NCBI GenBank assembly: GCA_902826305.1 | Contig: CADEEH010000006.1 | Location: 18,139-82,138 of the forward strand | Reading direction: 5' to 3' | From: an uncultured Burkholderiales bacterium | GTDB taxonomy: Bacteria > Pseudomonadota > Gammaproteobacteria > Burkholderiales > Burkholderiaceae_E | DNA length: 64,000 bases | Part shown: piece after piece, positions 25,162 to 32,076 of the stretch | Layout: every line of letters begins with the position of its first letter | Position numbering within the stretch: position 1 is the stretch's first letter | Notes under the pieces: model-generated | The model's input: the letters and a program-made list of their open reading frames with translations, nothing else | Database searches by the model: none | What the model was told of the DNA's origin: nothing | Position numbers and translations under genes: made by a program

Positions 25162-26406
25162 TCAGGTGTACTTGCGCGCGTCCTCGATGACCTTGCCGTC
25201 GTTCGGCAGGCTGCCGGCGGCCACCAGCTTCACCACACCGCGCAGCTTGGTGACATCGCGGATCGTGTCGGCGATCCTCGCGTCGAGCCCCTCGGGATGC
25301 GCCGTGGCTTCGCAGTGCAGCGTCATCCGGTCATCGGCCATCTCGCCCTCGATCACCAGGCGCGCACGCACGATCTCGGCATGACGCCTGACGATCTCGG
25401 CGACCTGGCCCGGATGCACGAACATCCCGCGCACCTTGGTCGTCTGGTCGGCGCGACCCATCCAGCCGCGGATGCGGACGTTGGTGCGACCACACGGCGA
25501 CGGGCCGGCGAGCACGGCCGACAGGTCACCGGTGGCGAAGCGGATCATCGGGTAGACCGGATTGAAGCTGGTGACGACGATCTCGCCGACCTCGCCGTCG
25601 GCGACCGGTTCACCGGTGCCCGGGCGGACGATCTCGAGGATCAGGTCCTCGTCGAGGATCATGCCGTCGATCGCCTCGGATTCGTAGGCGACCATGCCCA
25701 GGTCCGCGGTGCCGTACCACTGCAGCACCCGTTCGACGCCCTGGTCGCGAAACCACTGCCGAAGGCTCGGCGGCAACGCCTCGGCCGCGAGCAGCGCACG
25801 CTTGAGCGCACCGATGTCGGCACCGGTCTCGCGGGCCTTCTCGATGATGATGCGCAGGAAAGACGGTGTGCCGACGTAGGCATCGGGCCTGAACACCCGC
25901 AGCGCTTCGATCTGCTGCTCGGTCTGGCCGACACCGGCGGGGATCACCGCACAGCCGATGCGCCGCGCGCCGCCGTCGACCATCCAGGCACCCGGGGTCA
26001 GGTGATACCCGAAGCAGTTCTGCAGCACATGGCCCGGGCGCACGCCGGCGGCCCACAACGCACGCGCGGTGCGCCACGGATCCTCGCCGCCGCCTTCGGG
26101 ATCGAAGATCGGACCGGGCGACATGTACAGCCGCCCCAGGCGACCGACCGGTTCGGTCGTCAGTCCCCCGAACGGCGGCCGCTTGTCCTGCAGCGCCTTC
26201 AGGTCGCTCTTGCGCAGCACCGGCAGTGAAGCGAGCGCCTTGCGCGACGACACCGCCACCGGATCGACACCGGCCAGCTGCTCCGCCCATCCCGGCGCCT
26301 TGCCGATCGCCAGCTTCAGCAGCCCGGGCAATCGCGCCATCAGCGCACCCTCGCGTGCCTCCGGCGCGCGGGTCTCCAGCTCGTCGAAGAAGTCCGATCC
26401 GCTCAT
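25162..26406 (-). CDS. Phenylacetate-CoA ligase-like (PaaK family) AMP-forming ligase
   Basis: A 414-aa adenylate-forming enzyme. It shows the PaaK-type motif YGTADLGMVAYE, the ATP-contact strand FATGDLSAVL and the hinge GWMGRADQTTKVRGMFVHPGQV. The glycine-rich P-loop is weak (SPGPIFDPEGGGEDPWR), as is common in the shorter CoA ligases of this branch. It would activate an aryl or small carboxylic acid to its CoA thioester in the cytoplasm. It sits behind the Liv transporter genes in one orientation, which supports a role on the imported substrate. Confidence 0.85.
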   Translation of the reverse strand: MSGSDFFDELETRAPEAREGALMARLPGLLKLAIGKAPGWAEQLAGVDPVAVSSRKALASLPVLRKSDLKALQDKRPPFGGLTTEPVGRLGRLYMSPGPIFDPEGGGEDPWRTARALWAAGVRPGHVLQNCFGYHLTPGAWMVDGGARRIGCAVIPAGVGQTEQQIEALRVFRPDAYVGTPSFLRIIIEKARETGADIGALKRALLAAEALPPSLRQWFRDQGVERVLQWYGTADLGMVAYESEAIDGMILDEDLILEIVRPGTGEPVADGEVGEIVVTSFNPVYPMIRFATGDLSAVLAGPSPCGRTNVRIRGWMGRADQTTKVRGMFVHPGQVAEIVRRHAEIVRARLVIEGEMADDRMTLHCEATAHPEGLDARIADTIRDVTKLRGVVKLVAAGSLPNDGKVIEDARKYT

Positions 26407-26510
26407 CTCACCCTTCCATCACAAACCCGGCCGGACAGTCGAGCAACCCCCCGCCGGTCGCCGACGCAACATGGAGCCGCAGCAGGATCCGGCTCCGCCG
26501 GTCCGCGAGC

Positions 26511-26542
26511 GGCGCCCCCAGTGGGGGAGGCGCCGAAGGCGC
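26511..26542 (-). terminator. Overlapping GC hairpins between livF and the PaaK-like gene
   Basis: On the transcribed strand, GCGCC-TTC-GGCGC (26530-26542) overlaps a second stem built from CCCCC/GGGGG arms around ACT (26511-26534). The two are mutually exclusive. They lie 30-60 bases after the livF stop. They could attenuate transcription into the ligase and SDR genes or stabilise the upstream mRNA. Confidence 0.5.
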
Positions 26543-26571
26543 TTCGGGGGCGTCCTCATCCTGGGGCGTCT

Positions 26572-27378
26572 TCAACTCAACCAGCGCTTGCGGCGTCGGT
26601 AGAACTTGGCCTGCCGGAAGTTCTTCCGGCCTTCCTTGGCGAGCCCGAGGTAGAACTCCTTGACGTCCTCGTTGCTGGCCAGGTCCGGTGCGCTGCCATC
26701 CATCACCACGCGGCCGCTCTCCAGGATGTACCCGTAGTCGGCGTAGCGCAGCGCCATGTTCGTGTTCTGTTCGGCGAGCAGGAAGCTCACCCCTTCCTTC
26801 TTGTTCAGGTCGCGGACGATCTCGAAGATCTCCTCGACGATCTGCGGCGCGAGTCCCATCGACGGTTCGTCGAGCAGGATCATCTTCGGGCGTGCCATCA
26901 GCGCGCGGCCGACGGCGGTCATCTGCTGTTCGCCGCCCGACGTGTAGCCGGCCTGGCTGGTGCGGCGCTGGCGCAGGCGCGGGAAATACGCGTAGACCTT
27001 CTCCAGGTCCTGCGCTATCTCGGCACGCGAGGCCTTGCGGGTGTACGCACCGGTGAGCAGGTTCTCCTCGACGGTCAGGTGGCCGAAACAGTGCCGTCCT
27101 TCCATCACCTGCACGACACCGCGGCTGACCAGGTCGTACGGCGTCAGCTTGTCGATGCGTTGACCCTGGTATTCGATGTGGCCCTTGGTGACCTCGCCGC
27201 GTTCGGCCTTGAGCAGGCTCGAGACCGCGCGCAGCGTGGTGGTCTTGCCGGCGCCGTTGGAACCGAGCAGCGCGACGACGCCGCCTTCGGGCACCGTCAG
27301 CGACACCCCCTTCAACACCAGGATCACGTGGTTGTAGATCACCTCGATCCCGTTGACCTTCAGCAGCGGCTGGCTCAT
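26572..27378 (-). CDS. livF: Liv-type ABC transporter ATP-binding protein LivF
   Basis: A 268-aa ATPase of the HAAT family. Walker A is GSNGAGKTT, the signature is TSGGEQQMTAVGRAL and Walker B is MILLDEPSMGLAP. It carries a C-terminal basic extension ending KFYRRRKRWLS, about 25 residues longer than canonical LivF. I associate this extension with the Liv clusters next to acyl-CoA ligases. The start at 27378 is chosen for the standard LivF N-terminus MSQPLLKVNGIEVIYN. It probably imports a carboxylate rather than leucine. Confidence 0.92.
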   Translation of the reverse strand: MSQPLLKVNGIEVIYNHVILVLKGVSLTVPEGGVVALLGSNGAGKTTTLRAVSSLLKAERGEVTKGHIEYQGQRIDKLTPYDLVSRGVVQVMEGRHCFGHLTVEENLLTGAYTRKASRAEIAQDLEKVYAYFPRLRQRRTSQAGYTSGGEQQMTAVGRALMARPKMILLDEPSMGLAPQIVEEIFEIVRDLNKKEGVSFLLAEQNTNMALRYADYGYILESGRVVMDGSAPDLASNEDVKEFYLGLAKEGRKNFRQAKFYRRRKRWLS

Positions 27379-27472
27379 GCGGACCTTCCTGGACTTCGGT
27401 CGAACCGGCGCCGGGCGCCATCGGGCACGCACCGGCGCCGCCGGCCGCCCCGACGAGGGGCGGCCACGGACA

Positions 27473-28822
27473 TCACATCGAGGCTTCCTTCGCGCAGTCG
27501 CGCGTCTCGACCTTCTTCTCGGCCGCGTACTTCTTGGCCGCCGCGGTCACCATCGGCTTGATGATCTGCATGTCGGCCGAGTAGGTGTCCGAGGTCTTCT
27601 GCCACTTGGTGCCGTCCCAGGTGTGCAGGTACGCCTGGTTGCCGCCCATGTGGTCGACACAAGTCGTCTGCACCGGCGTCATGAAGCCGGTGAAGCCGAG
27701 CGCCGCGATCGCCTTGTCGTCGAGCGCCAGGTTCTCCAGGCCCCAGCGCACCTGGTCACCGGTCAGCGGCTTCTTGCCGTACTTGGTCTGGGCGCGTTTG
27801 ACGCCTTCGACCGACAGCATCGCCGCGACCAGGCCGCGGTTGTAGAGCACCTCGCCGACCTCTTCCTTCTTCGCGGTGCCCTCGCCCTTGTCGTAGACGT
27901 GTTTCATGATGTCCTGGTGGACCTTGCCCTGGCCCGCCGGTGACTGGAAGACCAGCGCGTTGTAGCCCTTGGCGCCGTCGCCTGCCGGTCGTGTGTCGGG
28001 CTCGGCCCCGGCCCACCAGACACCGTACATCTTCTCGCGCGGGTAACCGGTGGCGACCGCTTCCTTGAGCGCCGTCGAGTTCATCACGCCCCAGCCCCAG
28101 AGGAACACGTAGTCCGGCCGCTGCTGGCGGACCTGGAGCCAGGTCGCCTTCTGCTCGACGCCTGGATGCGACACCGGCAGCAGCGACAGCTCGAAGCCGT
28201 GCATCTTCGAGCGCTCCTGCAGCAGCGGGATCGGCTCCTTGCCGTACGGGGAGTCGTGGTAGACCAGCGCGATCTTCTTGCCCTTGAGCTTGTCGAGCCC
28301 GCCTTCCTTCTTGCCGACGTGCTGGACCAGGATGTCGGCGGCGGTCCAGTACATGCCCGACAGCGGGAAGTTGTACTTGAACACGGTGCCGTCCATCGAC
28401 TCGGAGCGGCCGTAGCCGGCGGTGATGATCGGGATCTTGTCGGTTGCGGTCTTGTCGGTGACCGCGAAGGTGATGCCGGTCGACAACGTGTGGAACACCG
28501 CCGCGCCGGTCGGGCCCTTGCCCTTGAGCCGCTCGTAGCACTCGACCCCGCGGTCGGTCGCGTACTGGGTGTCGCACTCCTCGTAGATGATCTTGACGCC
28601 GCCGATGCCGCCGTCGCGGGCGTTGACCAGCTTCAGGTAGTCGACGTAGCCGTTGGCGAACGGCACGCCGTTGGGCGCGTAAGCGCCGGTCCGGTAGACC
28701 AGCACCGGGAAGAACTGCTCCTTGGCCTGGGCCTGGGCCGTCTGGGGCGCCGAACCCGCGGCCAGCGCACCGATCGCCGCGATCGCGGCCGCCGTCAGTT
28801 TCGCCTTGTCACTCAACAACAT
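27473..28822 (-). CDS. Liv-type ABC transporter substrate-binding protein LivK/J-like
   Basis: A 449-aa periplasmic protein with signal peptide MLLSDKAKLTAAAIAAIGALAAGS and cleavage near AQAQA. The mature part is a type-I periplasmic binding fold: VLVYRTGAYAPNGVPFANGYVDYLKLVN, then GVKIIYEECDTQY and FLWGWGVMNSTALKEAV. The long length and the C-terminal KKVETRDCAKEASM are typical of the aromatic/fatty acid-associated group rather than true LivJ. AAGGAGA precedes the ATG. It lies 171 bases after livM, so it may be made at a higher level from its own signals. Confidence 0.9.
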   Translation of the reverse strand: MLLSDKAKLTAAAIAAIGALAAGSAPQTAQAQAKEQFFPVLVYRTGAYAPNGVPFANGYVDYLKLVNARDGGIGGVKIIYEECDTQYATDRGVECYERLKGKGPTGAAVFHTLSTGITFAVTDKTATDKIPIITAGYGRSESMDGTVFKYNFPLSGMYWTAADILVQHVGKKEGGLDKLKGKKIALVYHDSPYGKEPIPLLQERSKMHGFELSLLPVSHPGVEQKATWLQVRQQRPDYVFLWGWGVMNSTALKEAVATGYPREKMYGVWWAGAEPDTRPAGDGAKGYNALVFQSPAGQGKVHQDIMKHVYDKGEGTAKKEEVGEVLYNRGLVAAMLSVEGVKRAQTKYGKKPLTGDQVRWGLENLALDDKAIAALGFTGFMTPVQTTCVDHMGGNQAYLHTWDGTKWQKTSDTYSADMQIIKPMVTAAAKKYAAEKKVETRDCAKEASM

Positions 28823-28993
28823 CGCCTGTCTCCTTTGACAGTGGGTGTTCCACATCCTGATGTCGTCGCTCCGTCCCGGCCTGGCCGGACCCGCGCGAAC
28901 GATCTTCCAACAACGATCCGCACCGATCCCTGGTGCACCCGCCTCCATCGTCAAGACCACCCGGGCCCGTCCCGAGCCGCGTTCCCGCGGGAC

Positions 28994-30058
28994 TCAGTGC
29001 GGGAAAGGCCAGAGCCTCAGCTTCTCCTTGGCGATCGCCCACAACCGCGCGAGCCCGTGCGGTTCGACGATCAGGAAGAACACGATCAATGCGCCGACGA
29101 TCATCAGTTCCAGGTGCGCGATCGCCGCCGTCGACAGCGGAATGCCCAGTGTCGTCGGCAACTGGTTCAGCAGGATCGGCAGGAACCACATGAACGCGGC
29201 GCCGAAGAAACAGCCGAGGATCGATCCCATGCCGCCGATGATGATCATGAACAGCAGCCGCAGCGAAACCTGCAGGTTGAAGGCCGCCGGTTCCCAAGAT
29301 CCCAGGTGGATGAAACCCCACAGCGCGCCGGCGACACCGACGATGAACGAGCTGACCGCGAACGCGGTGAGCTTCGCGTACACCGGGCGGATGCCGATCA
29401 CCTCGGCGGCGACGTCCATGTCGCGCATCGCCATCCAGGCCCGGCCGATGTGGCCACGGACCAGGTTCTTGGCACCGAGCGTGACCACGACCAGCACCGA
29501 CAACACGAAAAGGTACTTCTTGGCCGGTGTGTCGAACACGTAGCCGAACATCTCGATGTCGCGTGTGGACACCGACCCCGAGCTGGAGTAGTTGGTGAAC
29601 CACTTGACCCGCGCGAACGTCCAGTCGAGGAAGAACTGCGCGGCCAGTGTCGCCACCGCCAGGTACAGGCCCTTGATGCGCAGGCTGGGGATGCCGAACA
29701 GGATGCCGATCAGCGCCGAGCAGCCGCCGGCGGCGATCAGCACGAGCAGGAAGTTCAGGTCCGGCAGCCGCGTGACCAGGCCATACGCCGCGTACGCACC
29801 GACCGCCATGAAACCACCGGTGCCCAGCGAGATCTGGCCGCAGTAGCCGACCAGCAGGTTCAGCCCGATCGCCGCCAGCGCGTAGATCATGAACGGGATC
29901 AGCAGCGCCCGGAACGTGTATTCGCCGGCGGTCAGCGGCACGACGACGAACGCGAACGCGAGGAACAGCCACAGCGCGATCCGGTCCTGCCGGATCGGCA
30001 GCAGCTGCTGGTCGGCGATGTAGGTGGCCTTGAACTGGCCGTTCTCGCGATAGAACAT
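28994..30058 (-). CDS. livM: Liv-type ABC transporter permease LivM
   Basis: A 354-aa inner membrane permease with about ten helices. Typical blocks are YALAAIGLNLLVGYCGQISLGTGGFMAVGAYAAYG, the EAA-loop region HIGRAWMAMRDMDVAAEVIGI and GGMGSILGCFFGAAFMWFLPILL. The ATG at 30058 lies three bases after the stop of a 62-codon repeat-encoded frame, which in turn overlaps the livH stop. Translation from livH to livM may therefore pass through that frame. It forms the channel with LivH. Confidence 0.93.
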   Translation of the reverse strand: MFYRENGQFKATYIADQQLLPIRQDRIALWLFLAFAFVVVPLTAGEYTFRALLIPFMIYALAAIGLNLLVGYCGQISLGTGGFMAVGAYAAYGLVTRLPDLNFLLVLIAAGGCSALIGILFGIPSLRIKGLYLAVATLAAQFFLDWTFARVKWFTNYSSSGSVSTRDIEMFGYVFDTPAKKYLFVLSVLVVVTLGAKNLVRGHIGRAWMAMRDMDVAAEVIGIRPVYAKLTAFAVSSFIVGVAGALWGFIHLGSWEPAAFNLQVSLRLLFMIIIGGMGSILGCFFGAAFMWFLPILLNQLPTTLGIPLSTAAIAHLELMIVGALIVFFLIVEPHGLARLWAIAKEKLRLWPFPH

Positions 30059-30061
30059 GGG

Positions 30062-30250
30062 TCAGACCCGATCGATGTGTTTTTGGCTACGGCACGCTTC
30101 GCTTGACTTGCTTCGCAAGTCAGCCTTCACCGAAAACACATTGATCGCGTGCCTCATGACCCGATCGATGTGTTTTTGGCTACGGCACGCTTCGCTTGAC
30201 TTGCTTCGCAAGTCAGCCTTCACCGAAAACACATTGATCGCGTATTTCAT
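30062..30250 (-). CDS. 62-aa micro-ORF made of two 31-aa repeats, bridging livH and livM
   Basis: The ATG overlaps the livH stop (ATGA at 30247-30250) and the stop is three bases before the livM ATG. The product would be two near-identical 31-residue units, M(K/R)(Y/H)AINVFSVKADLRSK... each ending KHIDRV. That six-residue end is also the C-terminus of LivH. I recognise no function. The frame may be a true coupling cistron or just the by-product of a 93-bp (31-codon) tandem repeat that happens to stay open. Confidence 0.35.
   Translation of the reverse strand: MKYAINVFSVKADLRSKSSEACRSQKHIDRVMRHAINVFSVKADLRSKSSEACRSQKHIDRV
30065..30150. repeat. Palindromic REP-like repeat, copy 1
   Basis: An 86-bp unit repeated with a 93-bp period. 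Its ends are inverted repeats (CGATCGATGTGTTTTT against GAAAACACATTGATCG, two mismatches), and its centre holds the perfect hairpin GACTTGC-TTC-GCAAGTC. The composition is visibly less GC-rich than the genes around it. It starts just upstream of the livM start. Confidence 0.8.
30158..30243. repeat. Palindromic REP-like repeat, copy 2
   Basis: Identical to copy 1 across the 86-bp unit as far as I can compare by eye, and in the same orientation. The 7 bases between the copies read GCCTCAT. The right end abuts the livH stop region and forms the longer hairpin listed at 30225-30269. Confidence 0.8.
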
Positions 30251-30269
30251 ACGCGATCAATGTGTTTTT
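30225..30269. repeat. Long hairpin at the 3' end of livH
   Basis: Twenty perfectly paired bases, AAAACACATTGATCGCGTAT at 30226-30245 with ATACGCGATCAATGTGTTTT at 30249-30268, flank a TTC loop. The right arm is the coding sequence for the last LivH residues (KHIDRV) and the left arm is the end of repeat copy 2. It has the form of an mRNA-stabilising REP or an attenuator. Confidence 0.75.
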
Positions 30270-31251
30270 CTCCAAACAGGCCTTCCGGGCGGACCAGAAG
30301 GAAGAGGAGCGCCAGCACGTACGCGAACCAGTTCTCGATGCCGCCGCCGGCCAGGTCGAACGCCTTGACCAGGATCGGTGCGAAGAACACTTCGGCCATC
30401 TTCTCGCCGACGCCGATGATCAGCCCGCCGATGATCGCGCCCGGCACCGAGGTGAAGCCGCCGAGGATCACCACCGGCAGCGCACGCAGCGCGACTTCCT
30501 GCAGCGAGAACTGCACGCCGAGCTTGCTGCCCCAGACCGTGCCCGCGACCAGCGCGACGAAACCGGCGACCGACCAGACGATCACCCAGATCCGCGACAA
30601 CGGGATGCCGATCGACTGCGCGGCCTGGTGATCGTCGGCCACCGCCCGCAGCGCGCGGCCGGTGGGTGTCTTCTGGAAGAACAGCGCCAGGGCGATCACC
30701 AGCCCGGTGGCCGCCACCGCCGCGACGATGTCGTCCCGATTGAGCAGCACGCCGCCCTGGAACAGGTTCTCCATCACCATCAGCGGATCCTTGGAGATGC
30801 CCAGGTCGATCGAATAGATGTCGCTGCCCCAAACGGTCTGGCCGAATCCGTCCAGGAAATACGCGATGCCCAGGGTGGCCATCAGCAGCGTCACCCCCTC
30901 CTGGTTGACCAGCCGGCGCAGCACCAGCCGCTCGATCAGCCACGACAGCGCGACCATGATCGCCGCCGCGGCGATGAACGCGAGCCACAGCGGCATCCTC
31001 TCGGCGAGCCGGGCCAGCGACAGGGCGGCGAACAGCACCATCGCACCCTGCGCGAAGTTGAACACACCGGAGGCCTTGAAGATCAGCACGAAGCCGAGGG
31101 CGACCAGCGCGTACAGCACACCGGCCATCAGCCCGCCGATCAGCACCTCGAGCCAGAAGCCGGGGTTGGTGCCGGCCTGGAACAGCGGGAACACGGCGCC
31201 GACGGCCAGCAGCGCGAGCAGGATCGCGACCGGAAGGTTCTTGCGGCTCAT
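30247..31251 (-). CDS. livH: Liv-type ABC transporter permease LivH
   Basis: A 334-aa inner membrane permease. Hallmarks are LIGGLMAGVLYALVALGFVLIFKASGVFNFAQGAMV near the N-terminus, the loop ALRAVADDHQAAQSIGIPLSRIW and the C-terminal LLFLLVRPEGLFGEKHIDRV. The ATG at 31251 overlaps the livG stop (TGATG). The last codons form one arm of a 20-bp hairpin with the adjacent repeat, so the repeat meets the gene exactly at its end without harming it. Confidence 0.93.
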   Translation of the reverse strand: MSRKNLPVAILLALLAVGAVFPLFQAGTNPGFWLEVLIGGLMAGVLYALVALGFVLIFKASGVFNFAQGAMVLFAALSLARLAERMPLWLAFIAAAAIMVALSWLIERLVLRRLVNQEGVTLLMATLGIAYFLDGFGQTVWGSDIYSIDLGISKDPLMVMENLFQGGVLLNRDDIVAAVAATGLVIALALFFQKTPTGRALRAVADDHQAAQSIGIPLSRIWVIVWSVAGFVALVAGTVWGSKLGVQFSLQEVALRALPVVILGGFTSVPGAIIGGLIIGVGEKMAEVFFAPILVKAFDLAGGGIENWFAYVLALLFLLVRPEGLFGEKHIDRV

Positions 31252-32036
31252 CAGTGGCTGGTCCCCAGGTAGGCGCGGATCACTTCCTCGTTGTTGCGGA
31301 CCTCGTCGGGTTCGCCGTCGCCGATCTTCTTGCCGTAGTCGAGCACGACGACCCGGTCCGAGATGTCCATCACCACGCCCATGTCGTGTTCGATCAGCAC
31401 GATCGTCGTGCCGAACTCGTCGTTGACGTCGAGCACGAAGCGGCACATGTCCTGCTTCTCCTCGACGTTCATGCCGGCCATCGGTTCGTCGAGCAGCAGC
31501 AGGCTGGGTTCCATCGCCAGCGCACGGCCGAGGTCGACCCGCTTCTGCAGGCCGTATGGCAGGCGCCCGACCGGTGTCTTGCGGTACGGCTGGATCTCCA
31601 GGAAGTCGATGATCCGCTCGACGAACTCGCGGTGCTCGATCTCCTCCCGGTCCGCCGGGCCGACGCGAAGCGCCTGCAGCAGGATGTTGGACTTCATGCG
31701 CAGGTTGCGCCCGGTCATGATGTTGTCGAGCACACTCATGCCCTTGAACAGCGCCAGGCTCTGGAACGTGCGGCCGATGCCCATCCGCGCGGCGCGGTGC
31801 GGATTCATCTCGCGGAAGTGCTGGCCGCGGAACAGGATCTCACCCTGCTGCGGCGTGTAGACTCCGTTGATCACGTTCAGCATCGAGCTCTTGCCGGCGC
31901 CGTTGGGGCCGATGATCGCGCGGATCTCGTGCTCGCGGACGTTGAACGAGATGTCGGTCAGCGCCTTGACGCCGCCGAAGGACAGCGAGATGTGCTCCAG
32001 GCGCAGGACTTCCTCGCCGATCCTGCGCTCGCTCAT
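31251..32036 (-). CDS. livG: Liv-type ABC transporter ATP-binding protein LivG
   Basis: A 261-aa ATPase. Walker A is GPNGAGKSS, the signature is degenerate (LPYGLQKRVDLGRAL, as in most LivG) and Walker B is LLLLDEPMAGM. The H-loop is IVLIEHDMGVVMDIS. The insertion between Walker A and the signature is of LivG length. It follows the acyl-CoA ligase gene by 40 bases and overlaps livH, all in one leftward unit. Confidence 0.94.
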   Translation of the reverse strand: MSERRIGEEVLRLEHISLSFGGVKALTDISFNVREHEIRAIIGPNGAGKSSMLNVINGVYTPQQGEILFRGQHFREMNPHRAARMGIGRTFQSLALFKGMSVLDNIMTGRNLRMKSNILLQALRVGPADREEIEHREFVERIIDFLEIQPYRKTPVGRLPYGLQKRVDLGRALAMEPSLLLLDEPMAGMNVEEKQDMCRFVLDVNDEFGTTIVLIEHDMGVVMDISDRVVVLDYGKKIGDGEPDEVRNNEEVIRAYLGTSH

Positions 32037-32076
32037 GAACCGGCCCCGGCACCACGGTGTGTCCGCACGGCGGTTG

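Noticed and set aside
28166..30106. A 646-codon + strand frame opposite livK/livM
   Set aside because: It runs through the repeat region and two clear transporter genes; no recognisable protein.
30065..30269. CRISPR array
   Set aside because: Only two long palindromic units with a 7-base gap; no spacer-repeat pattern and no cas genes.
30065..30269. Insertion sequence or integron attC site
   Set aside because: No transposase or integrase gene within or near, and the core sites of attC are absent.
26572..31251. Calling the Liv system a leucine/isoleucine importer
   Set aside because: The gene context with two CoA ligases and an SDR argues for an organic acid; the name is kept only for family.
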